A DNA stretch of 64,000 nucleotides, taken from the NCBI RefSeq assembly GCF_024498955.1, contig NZ_CP093311.1:558001-622000 (forward strand). The letters are read 5' to 3'. This DNA comes from Thermomonas paludicola. Its GTDB lineage: Bacteria > Pseudomonadota > Gammaproteobacteria > Xanthomonadales > Xanthomonadaceae. The notes under the pieces were generated by a model. The model was not told the origin of the DNA. It saw nothing but the letters and a program-made list of their open reading frames with translations, and searched no databases. Below, one piece after another: positions 1 to 9,704 of this stretch. Each line of letters starts with the position of its first letter. Within the stretch, counting starts at the first letter, position 1. The translations under genes were made by a program, and so were the position numbers.

Positions 1-109
1 CCATGTCCCGGTGCTGATCAACGAGAACATGATCGGTCACAAGCTTGGCGAGTTCGCGGTGACCCGGACGTTCAAGGGTCATGGCGGCGACAAGAAGAGC
101 GGGAAGTAA
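1..109 (+). CDS. rpsS: 30S ribosomal protein S19, C-terminal part
   Basis: The first 109 bases encode the last 35 residues of S19, a protein of the small-subunit head that contacts S13 and 16S rRNA. The reading frame starts at base 2 with [18 protein letters not shown] and ends in the basic GGDKKSGK tail before TAA. The N-terminal part lies outside the window. Its stop is 10 bases before the L22 start, the normal S10-operon order rpsS-rplV-rpsC. Confidence 0.95.
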   Translation, partial: HVPVLINENMIGHKLGEFAVTRTFKGHGGDKKSGK

Positions 110-119
110 GGAGATGACC

Positions 120-455
120 ATGGAAGCGAAAGCCATCCTGCGCAGTGCGCGCATCTCCCCGCAGAAGGCCCGCCTGGTCGCCGACCAGGTGCGTGGCCTT
201 CCCGTTGCCCGTGCGCTCGACCTGTTGAAGTTCTCGGACAAGAAGGCTGCAGGCATGATCTACAAGGTCGTGTTTTCCGCAGCGTCGAATGCCGAGAACA
301 ACAACGGCGCCGATGCAGACGAGCTGAATGTCATGACCATCATGGTTGATGAAGGTCCCTCGCTGAAGCGCTTCATGGCGCGTGCGAAGGGTCGTGGCAC
401 GCGCATCACCAAGCGCACCAGCCACATCACCGTGATCGTTGGCGAGGGCAAGTAA
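120..455 (+). CDS. rplV: 50S ribosomal protein L22
   Basis: This 111-residue protein is L22, which lines the peptide exit tunnel. [20 protein letters not shown] at the start and the [14 protein letters not shown] end are characteristic, as is the internal [12 protein letters not shown] loop. I chose ATG 120 because GGAG at 110-113 lies six bases upstream; the in-frame ATG at 114 touches that GGAG, and a further in-frame ATG at 81 lies inside rpsS. It is followed two bases later by rpsC. Confidence 0.97.
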   Translation: MEAKAILRSARISPQKARLVADQVRGLPVARALDLLKFSDKKAAGMIYKVVFSAASNAENNNGADADELNVMTIMVDEGPSLKRFMARAKGRGTRITKRTSHITVIVGEGK

Positions 456-457
456 TC

Positions 458-1210
458 ATGGGTCATAAAGTCAATCCAATCGGCATCCGCCTGGGCATTT
501 CGAAAGACTGGAATTCCAAGTGGTATGCCGGCAAGAAGCAGTTCGCCGGTTACCTGGCCGCCGACCTCAAGGTTCGCGAGATGCTTCGCAAGAAGCTGGC
601 CCAGGCGGGCATCAGCAAGATCCTGATCGAGCGTCCGGCCAACAACGCGCGCGTGACCATCCACACCGCCCGTCCGGGCGTGGTGATCGGCAAGCGCGGC
701 GAGGACATCGAGAAGCTGCGCAAGGAAGTGTCGGACGTGATGGGTGTTCCGGCACACATCAATGTGACCGAAGTGCGCAAGCCCGAGCTCGATGCGCAGC
801 TGGTGGCCGAGTCCATCGCGCAGCAGCTGGAGCGCCGCATCATGTTCCGCCGCGCAATGAAGCGTGCGGTGGGCAATGCGATGCGCCTCGGCGCGCTGGG
901 CATCAAGGTCAATGTCGCCGGCCGCTTGAACGGCGCTGAAATCGCCCGTTCGGAGTGGTATCGCGAAGGCCGCGTGCCGCTGCATACGCTGCGCGCCGAC
1001 ATCGACTATGGCTTCGCCGAGGCGAAGACAACCTACGGCATCATCGGCATCAAGGTGTGGGTGTACAAGGGCGAGATTTTTGATTTCACCCAGATCGGCC
1101 AGGAAAAGCAGGATGACTCCCCGGCACCGCGTGGCGGTGACCGTGAGCGTCCGCGCGGCCCGCGCCGCGACCGTGGCGACCGCGCTGAGCGCGGCGAAGC
1201 GAGGGACTAA
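458..1210 (+). CDS. rpsC: 30S ribosomal protein S3
   Basis: S3 (250 residues) sits at the mRNA entry side of the small subunit. It begins [14 protein letters not shown], as S3 proteins do, and carries the KH-domain GxxG motif as [10 protein letters not shown] near residue 72. After the conserved core ending around residue 215 comes an Arg/Asp/Gly-rich tail ([20 protein letters not shown]). Such a tail is also found in other Xanthomonadaceae S3 proteins and varies in length. It lies between rplV and rplP with 2-3 base spacing. Confidence 0.97.
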   Translation: MGHKVNPIGIRLGISKDWNSKWYAGKKQFAGYLAADLKVREMLRKKLAQAGISKILIERPANNARVTIHTARPGVVIGKRGEDIEKLRKEVSDVMGVPAHINVTEVRKPELDAQLVAESIAQQLERRIMFRRAMKRAVGNAMRLGALGIKVNVAGRLNGAEIARSEWYREGRVPLHTLRADIDYGFAEAKTTYGIIGIKVWVYKGEIFDFTQIGQEKQDDSPAPRGGDRERPRGPRRDRGDRAERGEARD

Positions 1211-1213
1211 ACC

Positions 1214-1627
1214 ATGTTGCAACCCAAGCGAACCAAATATCGAAAGGTCCACAAGGGCCGCAATGAAGGCCTGAGCTGGAACGGCAATGCCGTCAGCTTC
1301 GGCGAGTTCGGCCTGAAGGCGACCGCCACCGGCCAGCTCACTGCGCGCCAGATCGAGGCCGCGCGTCGTTCCATCAGCCGTTACGTCAAGCGTGGCGGCA
1401 AGATGTGGATCCGCGTGTTCCCCGACAAGCCGATCACCAAGAAGCCGATCGAAGTCCGAATGGGCTCCGGCAAGGGCAATGTGGAGTACTGGGTCGCGCA
1501 GATCCAGCCCGGCCGCATGATTTACGAAATCGAGGGCGTAAGTGAGGAGGTGGCGCGCGAGGCGTTCCGCCTGGCCGCTGCCAAGCTCTCGGTCACCACC
1601 ACTTTCGTGACCCGGACGGTGCGCTGA
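1214..1627 (+). CDS. rplP: 50S ribosomal protein L16
   Basis: L16 (137 residues) helps form the A-site and binds 23S rRNA. It starts [17 protein letters not shown] and contains the conserved segments [20 protein letters not shown] and [17 protein letters not shown]. The length is normal. Its TGA overlaps the ATG of rpmC in the sequence TGATGG, so the two are probably translationally coupled. Confidence 0.97.
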   Translation: MLQPKRTKYRKVHKGRNEGLSWNGNAVSFGEFGLKATATGQLTARQIEAARRSISRYVKRGGKMWIRVFPDKPITKKPIEVRMGSGKGNVEYWVAQIQPGRMIYEIEGVSEEVAREAFRLAAAKLSVTTTFVTRTVR

Positions 1628-1818
1628 TGGAACTCAAGCAACTGCGTCAGAAGTCGACGGACGAGCTGAAGGCCCACATGGTCGAGCTGCAGAAAGAGCG
1701 TTTTGCGCTGCGGATGCAGAAGGCCACCGGCCAGCTGCCTCCGTCCAAGGCCAATGAGCCACGCCGCGTGAGGCGCGAGATCGCTCGCGTCAACACGTTG
1801 CTCGGCCAGATGAAGTAA
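1627..1818 (+). CDS. rpmC: 50S ribosomal protein L29
   Basis: L29 (63 residues) is a small helical hairpin at the tunnel exit, close to where trigger factor and SRP dock. It starts [20 protein letters not shown] and ends [15 protein letters not shown], both typical. The start codon overlaps the rplP stop by one base, and rpsQ begins 12 bases downstream. Confidence 0.96.
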   Translation: MELKQLRQKSTDELKAHMVELQKERFALRMQKATGQLPPSKANEPRRVRREIARVNTLLGQMK

Positions 1819-1830
1819 GGAACGGGCGCC

Positions 1831-2094
1831 ATGACCGAACAAACCAAGAAGCTGCATACGGTCGAAGGCCGTGTTGTCAGCAACAAGATGGACAAGACCG
1901 TGACGGTGCTCGTCGAGCGCCAGGTCAAGCACGCGCTGTACGGCAAGTACATCCGCCGCTCGACCAAGCTCCACGCCCATGACGCCGACAACGCCTGCAA
2001 CGAGGGTGATGTGGTGCGGGTGGCCGAGTGCGCGCCGATGTCCAAGACCAAGAACTGGCGGGTGGTGCAAATCCTCACCCGCGCCGCCGAGTAA
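1831..2094 (+). CDS. rpsQ: 30S ribosomal protein S17
   Basis: S17 (87 residues) is a primary 16S rRNA-binding protein. The family core [20 protein letters not shown] and the [13 protein letters not shown] segment are clear. It is the last gene of the classical S10 operon; rplN follows after 15 bases without a visible terminator, so read-through into the spc genes is likely. Confidence 0.96.
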   Translation: MTEQTKKLHTVEGRVVSNKMDKTVTVLVERQVKHALYGKYIRRSTKLHAHDADNACNEGDVVRVAECAPMSKTKNWRVVQILTRAAE

Positions 2095-2109
2095 CCAGGA
2101 GAGACAGCC

Positions 2110-2478
2110 ATGATCCAGATGCAGAGCTATCTCGACGTTGCCGACAACTCGGGTGCCAAGGAACTGATGTGCATCAAGGTGCTGGGCGGCTCCAAGCGCC
2201 GCTACGCAGGCATCGGTGACATCATCAAGGTGTCGGTGAAGGACGCGATTCCGCGTGGCAAAGTCAAGAAGGGCGACGTCTATGACGCCGTGGTGGTCCG
2301 CACCCGCAAGGGCGTGCGCCGCCCCGACGGCTCGCTGATCCGCTTCGACGGCAACGCCGCCGTGTTGCTGAACAACAAGCAAGAACCCATCGGGACCCGC
2401 ATTTTCGGGCCAGTCACCCGCGAGCTGCGCTCCGAGAAGTTCATGAAGATCGTCTCGCTCGCGCCTGAAGTGCTCTGA
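2110..2478 (+). CDS. rplN: 50S ribosomal protein L14
   Basis: L14 (122 residues) lies at the subunit interface and contacts 16S rRNA. It begins [20 protein letters not shown] and ends [12 protein letters not shown], both near-invariant. The length is canonical. A GGAG sequence precedes the ATG. It is the first gene of the spc operon. Confidence 0.97.
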   Translation: MIQMQSYLDVADNSGAKELMCIKVLGGSKRRYAGIGDIIKVSVKDAIPRGKVKKGDVYDAVVVRTRKGVRRPDGSLIRFDGNAAVLLNNKQEPIGTRIFGPVTRELRSEKFMKIVSLAPEVL

Positions 2479-2494
2479 GCGGAGGAAGGAAAAC

Positions 2495-2809
2495 ATGAAC
2501 CGTATCCGCAAGGGTGACCAGGTGGTCGTGACCACTGGCAACAAGAAGATCAAGGGCCAGACCGGCGAAGTGCTGCGCGTCGATGGAGAGCGCGTGTATG
2601 TCGCCAATTTGAACCTGGTCAAGCGCCACACCAAGCCCAATCCCCAGGCCGGCCAGCCCGGTGGCGTGATTGAGCGCGAGGCGTCGATCCACATTTCAAA
2701 CGTGATGCTGCTGAACCCGGCGACGGGCAAGGGCGAGCGCGTTTCCACCAAGGTGCTCGAGAATGGAACGCGCCTGCGCGTTTTCCGCTCCAGCGGCGAG
2801 GCTATCTGA
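2495..2809 (+). CDS. rplX: 50S ribosomal protein L24
   Basis: L24 (104 residues) is one of the two assembly-initiator proteins of the large subunit. It has an N-terminal KOW motif ([21 protein letters not shown]) and the HxKPNPQxxxGGxxxxEAxIHxSN pattern. GGAGGAAGG lies just before the start. The stop is one base before the rplE start. Confidence 0.96.
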   Translation: MNRIRKGDQVVVTTGNKKIKGQTGEVLRVDGERVYVANLNLVKRHTKPNPQAGQPGGVIEREASIHISNVMLLNPATGKGERVSTKVLENGTRLRVFRSSGEAI

Positions 2810-2810
2810 C

Positions 2811-3353
2811 ATGAACACCAGGCTCGAAAAGTTCTACAAGGACGAAGTGGTGCCGAAGCTGATGCAGCAATTCGGCTACACCAATCCCATGCAGGTGCCC
2901 AAGCTGATCAAGGTCACGCTGAACATGGGCGTGGGCGAGGCGGCCACCAACAAGAAGGTGCTGGAAAGCGCCGTCGCCGAAATGGCCAAGATCTCCGGGC
3001 AGAAGCCGATCGTGACGAAGTCGCGCGTGTCCGTGGCGTCGTTCAAGATCCGCGACGGCTGGCCGATCGGCTGCAAGGTGACCCTGCGCCGCGAACGCAT
3101 GTTCGAGTTCCTCGACCGCTTGATCAACATCTCGCTGCCACGCGTTCGTGACTTCCGCGGCGTGTCGGGCCGTTCATTCGATGGTCGTGGCAACTACAAC
3201 ATGGGCGTGAAGGAACAGATCATCTTCCCGGAGATCGATTTCGACGCCGTTGATGCAATGCGCGGCATGGACATTGCCATCACCACCACCGCGAAGACCG
3301 ACGCCGAGGCCAAGGCCCTGCTCGAAGCCTTCCGCTTCCCGTTCCGCAACTAA
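2811..3353 (+). CDS. rplE: 50S ribosomal protein L5
   Basis: L5 (180 residues) binds 5S rRNA and the central protuberance. I start it at ATG 2811 ([17 protein letters not shown]), which matches the family and begins one base after the rplX stop; the frame stays open upstream inside rplX. Conserved segments include [31 protein letters not shown] and [17 protein letters not shown]. Confidence 0.97.
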   Translation: MNTRLEKFYKDEVVPKLMQQFGYTNPMQVPKLIKVTLNMGVGEAATNKKVLESAVAEMAKISGQKPIVTKSRVSVASFKIRDGWPIGCKVTLRRERMFEFLDRLINISLPRVRDFRGVSGRSFDGRGNYNMGVKEQIIFPEIDFDAVDAMRGMDIAITTTAKTDAEAKALLEAFRFPFRN

Positions 3354-3362
3354 GGACACGTC

Positions 3363-3668
3363 ATGGCCAAGACTTCCATGATCAATCGCGAGACCAAGCG
3401 CAACAAGCTGGCGAAGCAGCATGCCGCCAAGCGTGAGGCGCTGAAGAAGGTCATCTCCAGCCAGGATGCGTCCTATGAGGACAAGATGGCCGCCGCGGTC
3501 AAGCTGCAGAAGCTGCCGCGCGACTCGTCGCCGTCGCGGCAGACCAGCCGCTGCGTCCTGACCGGCCGTCCGCGTGGCGTGTATGCCAAGTTCGGCTTGG
3601 GCCGCAACAAGCTGCGCGAAGCCACCATGCGCGGCGATGTTCCGGGTCTGCGCAAGGCAAGCTGGTAA
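3363..3668 (+). CDS. rpsN: 30S ribosomal protein S14, zinc-free type
   Basis: S14 (101 residues) is in the small-subunit head. This is the long, zinc-independent form: there is no CxxC pair, and it ends with [24 protein letters not shown]. The C-terminal RCxxTGRPRG motif is present as [16 protein letters not shown]. An unusual 165-base gap follows before rpsH. Confidence 0.96.
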   Translation: MAKTSMINRETKRNKLAKQHAAKREALKKVISSQDASYEDKMAAAVKLQKLPRDSSPSRQTSRCVLTGRPRGVYAKFGLGRNKLREATMRGDVPGLRKASW

Positions 3669-3833
3669 AAACCTGCTATACTGCTCCGCTACCTGTCGTA
3701 AACGCGGCAGTAGCGAATCCGGGGCCTCGCAGGAATGCGGGGCCTTGGCCGCAACAAGCGCCGGAAGCGGCGTCCACAATCCGACAGATTTTCGCGAAAG
3801 CGGATATCGGTGCTACTCATCAGGTGAACCTAC
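3669..3833 (+). other. rpsN-rpsH spacer with a promoter-like site and hairpins
   Basis: This 165-base gap interrupts an otherwise tight operon. It holds an extended -10-like TGCTATACT (3674-3682), then a 9-bp hairpin with a GGAA tetraloop (3723-3744, one G-U pair), then a weaker 6-bp hairpin around 3759-3774. No reading frame with ribosomal similarity was seen. It may supply an internal promoter and a structured leader for rpsH and the genes downstream. Confidence 0.55.
3674..3682 (+). promoter_or_regulatory. Candidate internal promoter, extended -10
   Basis: TGCTATACT matches an extended -10 (TGn plus TATACT, 3677-3682). The hexamer 17 bases upstream (AAGGCA, 3654-3659, still in rpsN) is a poor -35, which extended -10 promoters tolerate. 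It would transcribe rpsH onward. Confidence 0.35.
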
Positions 3834-4229
3834 ATGAGCATGACTGATCCCATCGCCGACATGCTGGTCCGCATCAAGAATGCGGCTGCGGTTGGCAAGC
3901 CGGCGGTAAAAATGCCGTCCTCCAAGACCAAGGTTGCGATTGCCGCCGTCCTCAAGGACGAAGGCTACATCGCTGACGCCCGGGTGACCCAGAACGGCGC
4001 CAAGGCCGAATTGGAAATCGCCCTGAAGTATTTCGAAGGCAAGCCGGTCATCGACACCCTGAAGCGCGTTTCGCGCTCGGGCTTGCGTCATTACCGTGGC
4101 AAGGACGATCTGCCGAAGGTGCTTCATGGCCTTGGAATCGCCATCATTTCCACCTCCAAGGGCATCATGACCGACTCGAAGGCGCGCCAGCAGGGCGTCG
4201 GCGGTGAAGTCTTGTGCATCGTGGCTTAA
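3834..4229 (+). CDS. rpsH: 30S ribosomal protein S8
   Basis: S8 (131 residues) binds the central domain of 16S rRNA and, in enterobacteria, also represses spc-operon translation. It starts [18 protein letters not shown], the Xanthomonadaceae form, and ends with [26 protein letters not shown] precedes the ATG. The long structured leader upstream is worth comparing with known S8 target sites. Confidence 0.97.
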   Translation: MSMTDPIADMLVRIKNAAAVGKPAVKMPSSKTKVAIAAVLKDEGYIADARVTQNGAKAELEIALKYFEGKPVIDTLKRVSRSGLRHYRGKDDLPKVLHGLGIAIISTSKGIMTDSKARQQGVGGEVLCIVA

Positions 4230-4242
4230 GGGAGTAACGACC

Positions 4243-4770
4243 ATGTCCCGAGTTGCCAAGAAGCCCGTTGCCCTGGTCAAGGGTGTCGAAATCAACGTCC
4301 AGCCGGAAATCGTCAGCGTCAAGGGCCCCAAGGGCACGCTGAGCATCGCCAAGCCGGCCGGAATCGAAGTCAAGGTCGATGGCGACAGCATGCAGCTGTC
4401 CGCCGCCGACGCCGGTCTGGTCCCGCTGACCGGCACCCTGCGTGCGATCCTCGCCAACATGGTGCATGGCGTCAGCACCGGCTTCGAGCGCAAGCTCGAG
4501 TTGGTCGGCGTGGGGTATCGCGCCACCATGCAGGGCAAGGATTTGAGCCTGGCGTTGGGTTATTCGCACCCGATCCTGTACGCAGCGCCCGATGGCATCA
4601 CCATCAATGCGCCGACCCAGACCGAGATCGTCGTGACGGGTGCTGACAAGCAGCTGGTGGGTGAAGTTGCTGCCAAGATCCGCGGCTACCGCCCGCCGGA
4701 GCCCTACAAGGGCAAGGGCGTGAAGTATTCCGACGAGACCATCATCCGCAAGGAAGCGAAGAAAGCGTAA
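4243..4770 (+). CDS. rplF: 50S ribosomal protein L6
   Basis: L6 (175 residues) is near the GTPase centre. I start it at ATG 4243 ([17 protein letters not shown]), preceded by AAGGGAG; the frame extends upstream only into rpsH. The diagnostic C-terminal motif [16 protein letters not shown] is present near residue 150. It lies 13 bases after rpsH. Confidence 0.97.
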   Translation: MSRVAKKPVALVKGVEINVQPEIVSVKGPKGTLSIAKPAGIEVKVDGDSMQLSAADAGLVPLTGTLRAILANMVHGVSTGFERKLELVGVGYRATMQGKDLSLALGYSHPILYAAPDGITINAPTQTEIVVTGADKQLVGEVAAKIRGYRPPEPYKGKGVKYSDETIIRKEAKKA

Positions 4771-4812
4771 TCCCGCGGGATAAAGCGTTTTCAGCTTTCG
4801 GAGAAGAGAACC

Positions 4813-5166
4813 ATGGAAAAGAAGATCGCCCGCCTGCGTCGTGCCAAGTCCACGCGCTCGCACATTCGTGAACTTGGCGTGCCGCGCCTGTCGGTGTTGC
4901 GCACCGGACAGCACCTGTATGCACAGCTGTTCACTGCCGATGGCGCAAAGGTCCTGGCGTCGGCCAGCACCCTGCAGGCCGACGTCAAGGATGGCTTGAA
5001 GAACGGCAAGAATGCCGAAGCCGCTGTTCGCGTCGGCAAGGTGATTGCCGAGCGCGCGAAGGCTGCCGGTATCGAGCGGGTTGCGTTTGACCGTTCCGGC
5101 TACCGTTATCACGGTCGCATCAAGGCCCTGGCCGATGCTGCACGCGAGGGTGGTCTGCAGTTCTGA
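4813..5166 (+). CDS. rplR: 50S ribosomal protein L18
   Basis: L18 (117 residues) binds 5S rRNA together with L5. It begins [20 protein letters not shown] and ends [20 protein letters not shown], both typical. A GGAG lies upstream of the start. It is followed by a 159-base gap before rpsE. Confidence 0.96.
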   Translation: MEKKIARLRRAKSTRSHIRELGVPRLSVLRTGQHLYAQLFTADGAKVLASASTLQADVKDGLKNGKNAEAAVRVGKVIAERAKAAGIERVAFDRSGYRYHGRIKALADAAREGGLQF

Positions 5167-5325
5167 GTGATGGCGCGGTGGGCTCAGGTCCGCGCGCCTT
5201 GCTTATTCGTCGATGCGAGTGGCATCGGACGCCCCGGTCGGTTGCGGCCGCGGCGGAACACCTGCAACACATCACAACCATAAGCGGCCACGCCGCAAAT
5301 TCCATCAATCAATCGAGACATCGAA
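5167..5325 (+). other. rplR-rpsE spacer
   Basis: This 159-base gap has no credible gene. One small hairpin is visible: CGATGC at 5211-5216 pairs with GCATCG at 5222-5227 around the loop GAGTG. No convincing -35/-10 pair was found. rplR and rpsE are usually only a few bases apart, so the length is unusual. Confidence 0.4.
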
Positions 5326-5865
5326 ATGGCAGAACAGCGCGAATCCCGCGGGCGTGATCGCAATCGCGACCGCGAAGAAGTCGATGACGGCATGATCGAA
5401 AAGCTGATCGCGGTCAATCGCGTCAGCAAGACCGTCAAGGGTGGTCGCCAGTTCACTTTCACCGCATTGACGGTGGTGGGTGACGGCGCAGGCAAGGTCG
5501 GCTTCGGCTATGGCAAGGCGCGTGAAGTGCCGGTTGCCATCCAGAAGTCGATGGAATACGCCCGCAAGAGCATGAGCACGGTCGAGCTCAACAACGGCAC
5601 CCTGCATCACGCGGTGAAGGCCGGGCACGGCGCGGCACGCGTGTACATGCAGCCGGCGTCCGAAGGTACCGGCGTGATCGCCGGTGGCGCCATGCGCGCC
5701 GTGCTGGAAGCGGTGGGCGTCAAGAACGTGTTGGCCAAGGCGGTCGGTTCGCGTAACCCGATCAACCTGGTGCGCGCCACGGTCAAGGGTCTGGAGGCGA
5801 TGCAGTCGCCGACCCGGATCGCCGCCAAGCGCGGCAAGAAGGTGGAGGATTTGATCAATGGCTAA
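5326..5865 (+). CDS. rpsE: 30S ribosomal protein S5
   Basis: S5 (179 residues) is at the mRNA entry channel and affects decoding fidelity. After a charged N-terminus (residues 1-23, rich in Arg and Asp) comes the double-stranded-RNA-binding-like domain with [19 protein letters not shown] and [11 protein letters not shown]. The C-terminal domain has [19 protein letters not shown]. Its end overlaps the start of rpmD by 8 bases. Confidence 0.97.
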   Translation: MAEQRESRGRDRNRDREEVDDGMIEKLIAVNRVSKTVKGGRQFTFTALTVVGDGAGKVGFGYGKAREVPVAIQKSMEYARKSMSTVELNNGTLHHAVKAGHGAARVYMQPASEGTGVIAGGAMRAVLEAVGVKNVLAKAVGSRNPINLVRATVKGLEAMQSPTRIAAKRGKKVEDLING

Positions 5866-6046
5866 TGACACCAAGACCATCAAGGTCCGCCTGGTCAAGG
5901 GCCTGCGCGGCACCCAGGCGCGTCACCGCTTGTCGGTGAAGGCGCTTGGCCTGGGCAAGCTCAATAGCGTTCGCGAGCTGAAAGACAGCCCGCAGGTGCG
6001 CGGCCTGATCAATCAACTGCATTACCTGGTTCGGGTCGAGGAGTAA
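5858..6046 (+). CDS. rpmD: 50S ribosomal protein L30
   Basis: L30 (62 residues) is a small ferredoxin-fold protein of the large subunit. It starts [18 protein letters not shown] and contains [14 protein letters not shown] and [15 protein letters not shown], as expected. Its ATG lies inside the last codons of rpsE, and rplO follows after 4 bases, so translation is probably coupled. Confidence 0.95.
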   Translation: MANDTKTIKVRLVKGLRGTQARHRLSVKALGLGKLNSVRELKDSPQVRGLINQLHYLVRVEE

Positions 6047-6050
6047 TCGC

Positions 6051-6488
6051 ATGAAGCTCAATACGCTCAAGCCCGCTGACGGCGCTCGCCAAGACGCACG
6101 CCGCGTCGGTCGTGGCATCGGCTCCGGCCTCGGCAAGACCTGTGGCCGCGGCCACAAGGGTTCGTTCGCGCGCGCCGGCAAGGGCAAGATCAAGGCCGGT
6201 TTTGAAGGCGGCCAGATGCCGATGCAGCGTCGCCTGCCGAAGATCGGCTTCCGCTCGAAGCTGTCCAACGACTGCGCCGAGGTGTTGCTGTACAAGCTGG
6301 ACACGCTGCCGGCGGGCGAGGTGGATTTCGCTGCCCTGCGCGCGGCCAAGCTGGTTCCGGCGTCGGCCAAGCGCGCCAAGGTTGTTGCCAAGGGCGAGGT
6401 CAGCAAGGCCTACGTGCTGAAGGGCATCGCTGCGACCGCTGGCGCCAAGGCCGCGATCGAAGCGGCCGGCGGCAAGCTGGCGGAGTAA
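6051..6488 (+). CDS. rplO: 50S ribosomal protein L15
   Basis: L15 (145 residues) organises 23S rRNA. The Gly/Arg-rich N-terminus is typical: [20 protein letters not shown], then [17 protein letters not shown]. The C-terminal [20 protein letters not shown] matches the family. secY begins 7 bases after its stop, the conserved arrangement. Confidence 0.97.
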   Translation: MKLNTLKPADGARQDARRVGRGIGSGLGKTCGRGHKGSFARAGKGKIKAGFEGGQMPMQRRLPKIGFRSKLSNDCAEVLLYKLDTLPAGEVDFAALRAAKLVPASAKRAKVVAKGEVSKAYVLKGIAATAGAKAAIEAAGGKLAE

Positions 6489-6495
6489 GCCAGGC

Positions 6496-7848
6496 ATGTC
6501 GCGCAGCGCGGATGCATTGGCCGGGATCATGGGCGCGGGCAAGTTCGCAGAACTCCGCTCGCGCCTGCTGTTCGTCGTGGGTGCGCTGATCGTCTATCGC
6601 ATCGGGTGCTACATCCCGGTGCCGGGTGTGAACCCGGAGGCGATGCTGCAGCTGATGAATGCGCAGAAGGGCACCGTGGTGGACATGTTCAACATGTTCT
6701 CCGGCGGCGCTCTTTCGCGCTTCAGCCTGCTTGCGCTGAACGTGATGCCATACATTTCTGCCTCGATCGTGATGCAGCTGATGGTCCAGATCCTGCCCAG
6801 CCTGAAGGCGATGCAGAAAGAGGGCGAGTCCGGGCGTCGCAAGATCACCCAGTACTCGCGCGTCGGGTCGGTGTTCCTGGCGGTGTTCCAGGCTGCGGGC
6901 ATTGCCATCGCGCTGCAGCACCAGGGCGCCGGAAGCGGCGTACCGGTGGTCTACAACCCCGGCCCTGGTTTCGTGCTGACGGCGGTGGTGTCACTGACCG
7001 CGGGCACGGTGTTCCTGATGTGGCTGGGTGAGCAGGTGACCGAGCGCGGCATCGGCAACGGTGTTTCGTTGATCATTTTCGCCGGGATCGTGGCCGGTTT
7101 GCCTGGCGCGGTGTTGCATACCCTGCAGCAGGCCAGCAGCGGTGACATGCAGTGGATCACGGTCTTCGTGATTCTGGCGATCGTGGTGGCAGTCACCTGG
7201 TTCGTCGTGTTCATGGAAAGCGGCCAGCGCCGCATCACCGTGAATTACGCGCGCCGCCAGGGCGGCCGCGGTGGTTACCAGAACCAGAGTTCGTTCCTGC
7301 CGCTCAAGCTCAACATGTCGGGCGTGATCCCGCCGATCTTCGCTTCGTCGATCATCATGTTCCCGGCGACCGCATCGACCTGGTTCGGCCAGTCGGGCAG
7401 CCCGGCGACGGTGTGGCTGCAGAAGGTGAGTCAGATGCTGTCACCCGGCGAGCCGCTGCACATGATCCTGCTGGCTGCGCTGATCATCGGGTTTGCGTTC
7501 TTCTACACGGCGCTGGTGTTCAATTCGCAGGAAACGGCCGACAACCTCAAGAAGTCGGGTGCGCTGATTCCGGGCATCCGCCCGGGCAAGGCGACCGGCG
7601 AATACATCGACGGCGTGCTGACGCGTTTGACGGGAGCCGGTGCGCTGTATCTGGTCCTGGTTTGCCTGTTGCCGGAGCTGATGCGCACCAAGCTTGGAAC
7701 GTCCTTCTACTTTGGCGGTACATCGCTGCTGATCGTGGTGGTGGTGGTGATGGATTTCATTGCGCAGATCCAGGCGCACCTGATGTCGCACCAGTACGAG
7801 AGCTTGCTGAAAAAGGCCAACCTCAAGGGCGGATCGCGGACGCGTTGA
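6496..7848 (+). CDS. secY: Protein translocase subunit SecY
   Basis: SecY (450 residues) forms the inner-membrane protein-conducting channel with SecE and SecG. It has the start [23 protein letters not shown], the [25 protein letters not shown] region of TM2, and the cytoplasmic-loop motif [20 protein letters not shown]. The C-terminal region has [22 protein letters not shown]. The family has ten membrane helices, consistent with the hydrophobic pattern. It ends the spc operon here; no rpmJ follows. Confidence 0.97.
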   Translation: MSRSADALAGIMGAGKFAELRSRLLFVVGALIVYRIGCYIPVPGVNPEAMLQLMNAQKGTVVDMFNMFSGGALSRFSLLALNVMPYISASIVMQLMVQILPSLKAMQKEGESGRRKITQYSRVGSVFLAVFQAAGIAIALQHQGAGSGVPVVYNPGPGFVLTAVVSLTAGTVFLMWLGEQVTERGIGNGVSLIIFAGIVAGLPGAVLHTLQQASSGDMQWITVFVILAIVVAVTWFVVFMESGQRRITVNYARRQGGRGGYQNQSSFLPLKLNMSGVIPPIFASSIIMFPATASTWFGQSGSPATVWLQKVSQMLSPGEPLHMILLAALIIGFAFFYTALVFNSQETADNLKKSGALIPGIRPGKATGEYIDGVLTRLTGAGALYLVLVCLLPELMRTKLGTSFYFGGTSLLIVVVVVMDFIAQIQAHLMSHQYESLLKKANLKGGSRTR

Positions 7849-7902
7849 TGCGTCCGTGGTTTGCACGGTGAAGCTTGTTGCACCGGCCAGGACGGCCGGG
7901 CT

Positions 7903-7923
7903 GGCCTGAACAGGCCGTTTGTT
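7903..7923 (+). terminator. Weak candidate terminator after secY
   Basis: GGCCTG (7903-7908) and CAGGCC (7911-7916) form a short stem followed by GTTTGTT. The stem is short and the T tract imperfect, so termination may be partial. Confidence 0.25.
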
Positions 7924-8176
7924 GGGCCCTGGATGGCAACGAAATACCGCCGGCGTGGAACGAATGCGTCCGCACGGCAACTGGGCGACCTGCGCAATGA
8001 TCCCGCGCGTGGGTGGCCTCGGACCGATCCGCGTGCCGGAGTAGCGCGCGGGCAGGCCAGGGCGATTTGTCTTGGTACTGCCAGTCCGGGGCCGTCGCCG
8101 GAGCATGGGCACACTCCCCATGCCGGGTCTGGCTGCCGCCTCGGTAGCCGGGCTTCCTGAATCGCCGGGATTTGGT

Positions 8177-8182
8177 TATAAT
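8177..8182 (+). promoter_or_regulatory. Promoter -10 for the alpha operon (rpsM)
   Basis: A perfect TATAAT (8177-8182) lies 62 bases before the rpsM start. The best -35 at 17-18 bases spacing is CTTCCT/TTCCTG around 8153-8159, which is weak. The resulting leader of about 55 bases could carry an S4-type control element as in other bacteria; that is inference. Confidence 0.55.
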
Positions 8183-8243
8183 TTCATGTTCACCACGCCG
8201 GGACCTTTGGTTCGGCGTCATTTCGTATATCGGAGATCGCCTT

Positions 8244-8600
8244 ATGGCGCGTATTGCAGGCGTCAACCTGCCTGCCCAGAAGCATGTCTGGGTTGGGTTG
8301 CAAAGCATCTACGGCATTGGCCGTACCCGTTCCAAGCAGGTCTGTGAAGCGGCCGGCGTCAACACGTCGACCAAGATCCGTGACCTGTCCGAGCCGGAAG
8401 TCGAGCGCTTGCGCGCCGAAGTCGGCAAGTGCGTGGTCGAAGGCGACCTGCGTCGCGAGGTCGGCATGGCGATCAAGCGCCTGATGGACCTGGGCTGCTA
8501 TCGCGGCTTGCGCCATCGTCGTGGCTTGCCGCTTCGCGGTCAGCGCACCCGCACCAATGCTCGTACCCGCAAGGGTCCGCGCAAGGCCATCAGGAAGTAA
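8244..8600 (+). CDS. rpsM: 30S ribosomal protein S13
   Basis: S13 (118 residues) joins the small-subunit head to the large subunit and tRNA. I start it at ATG 8244 ([16 protein letters not shown]) with CGGAG upstream; the frame runs 24 codons further upstream without family similarity. It contains [14 protein letters not shown] and ends [20 protein letters not shown], both typical. It is the first gene of the alpha operon. Confidence 0.97.
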   Translation: MARIAGVNLPAQKHVWVGLQSIYGIGRTRSKQVCEAAGVNTSTKIRDLSEPEVERLRAEVGKCVVEGDLRREVGMAIKRLMDLGCYRGLRHRRGLPLRGQRTRTNARTRKGPRKAIRK

Positions 8601-8610
8601 GGGGTAAATC

Positions 8611-9003
8611 ATGGCCAAGCCAAACGCAGCAAAGACCAAGAAGAAGATCAAGCGCGTCGTCACCGACGGGATCGCCCACGTGCACGCGTCCTTCAACAAC
8701 ACCATCATCACCATCACCGACCGGCAGGGCAATGCGCTGAGCTGGGCGACTTCGGGCGGCGCGGGCTTCCGCGGCTCGCGCAAGTCCACCCCGTTCGCCG
8801 CACAGGTTGCCGCGGAGAAGGCCGGCAAGGCTGCTCTGGACTACGGTGTGAAGGCGCTGGAAGTGCGCATCAAGGGCCCGGGTCCGGGCCGCGAATCTGC
8901 CGTGCGTTCGTTGAACAACGTCGGCTACAAGATCCTCAACATCATCGACGTGACGCCAATCCCGCACAACGGGTGCCGTCCGCCGAAGAAGCGTCGCGTT
9001 TGA
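8611..9003 (+). CDS. rpsK: 30S ribosomal protein S11
   Basis: S11 (130 residues) is part of the platform and the E-site. It contains [40 protein letters not shown] and the C-terminal [18 protein letters not shown]. The N-terminus is basic, as usual. It lies 10 bases after rpsM. Confidence 0.97.
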   Translation: MAKPNAAKTKKKIKRVVTDGIAHVHASFNNTIITITDRQGNALSWATSGGAGFRGSRKSTPFAAQVAAEKAGKAALDYGVKALEVRIKGPGPGRESAVRSLNNVGYKILNIIDVTPIPHNGCRPPKKRRV

Positions 9004-9022
9004 CGCTCGGGAGCACTAGAAC

Positions 9023-9652
9023 ATGGCTCGTTACATCGGTCCCACCTGTAAGCTCGCCCGTCGCGAAGGCGCAGACCTCTCGCTGAAGTCGCCTGCGCGC
9101 GCGCTCGATTCCAAGTGCAAGCTGGAGCAAAAGCCCGGCCAGCACGGCGCCAATGTCCGCAAGGGCAAGCTGTCCGATTACGCCACCCAGCTGCGCGAGA
9201 AGCAGAAGGTCAAGCGTATCTACGGTCTGCTGGAGCGCCAGTTCCGCAACTACTACAAGAAAGCCGCGACCAAGAAGGGCAACACTGGCGAGAACCTCCT
9301 GCAGTTGCTGGAGACCCGCCTGGACAACGTCGTCTATCGCATGGGCTTCGCGGTCACCCGGCCGGCGGCACGCCAGCTGGTCAGCCATCGCGGTGTCACC
9401 GTGAACGGCAAGTCGGTCAACCTGCCGTCCTACGCGGTCAAGGCTGGCGACGCGATTGCCCTGTCGGAGAAGGCGGCCAAGCAGTCTCGCGTCAAGGAGT
9501 CCCTGGACGTCTCGTCGCAGATGAACCTGTCCCCTTCGTGGGTTGAAGTGGATTCGGGCAAGTTCGCCGGCGTGTTCAAGGCCGTCCCGGATCGTGCGGA
9601 TCTGCCCAGCGACATCAACGAAGCGCTGATCGTCGAGCTGTACTCGAAGTAA
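9023..9652 (+). CDS. rpsD: 30S ribosomal protein S4
   Basis: S4 (209 residues) initiates small-subunit assembly and is the usual repressor of the alpha operon. It starts [19 protein letters not shown] and has an S4 RNA-binding domain at residues 98-160 ([20 protein letters not shown], then [16 protein letters not shown]). It has no zinc-binding cysteine cluster. rpoA starts 52 bases downstream. Confidence 0.97.
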   Translation: MARYIGPTCKLARREGADLSLKSPARALDSKCKLEQKPGQHGANVRKGKLSDYATQLREKQKVKRIYGLLERQFRNYYKKAATKKGNTGENLLQLLETRLDNVVYRMGFAVTRPAARQLVSHRGVTVNGKSVNLPSYAVKAGDAIALSEKAAKQSRVKESLDVSSQMNLSPSWVEVDSGKFAGVFKAVPDRADLPSDINEALIVELYSK

Positions 9653-9704
9653 GCCATTGCCACCGGCCTGCGCCTTGTGCGCAGGCCTGCAGGAGACACC
9701 ACGA

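Larger units (their letters stand above)
7849..8243 (+). other. secY-rpsM intergenic region
   Basis: This 395-base gap holds no gene I can support; in particular there is no rpmJ (L36), which follows secY in many proteobacteria. A hairpin GGCCTG-AA-CAGGCC followed by GTTTGTT (7903-7923) could be a weak terminator for secY. Near the 3' end is a clear -10 (TATAAT at 8177-8182). The region therefore probably separates two transcription units. Confidence 0.5.

Noticed and set aside
260..1252. Long minus-strand open frame across rplV and rpsC
   Set aside because: It is antisense to two certain ribosomal genes and arises from high GC in the third codon position; the protein has no sensible start or family.
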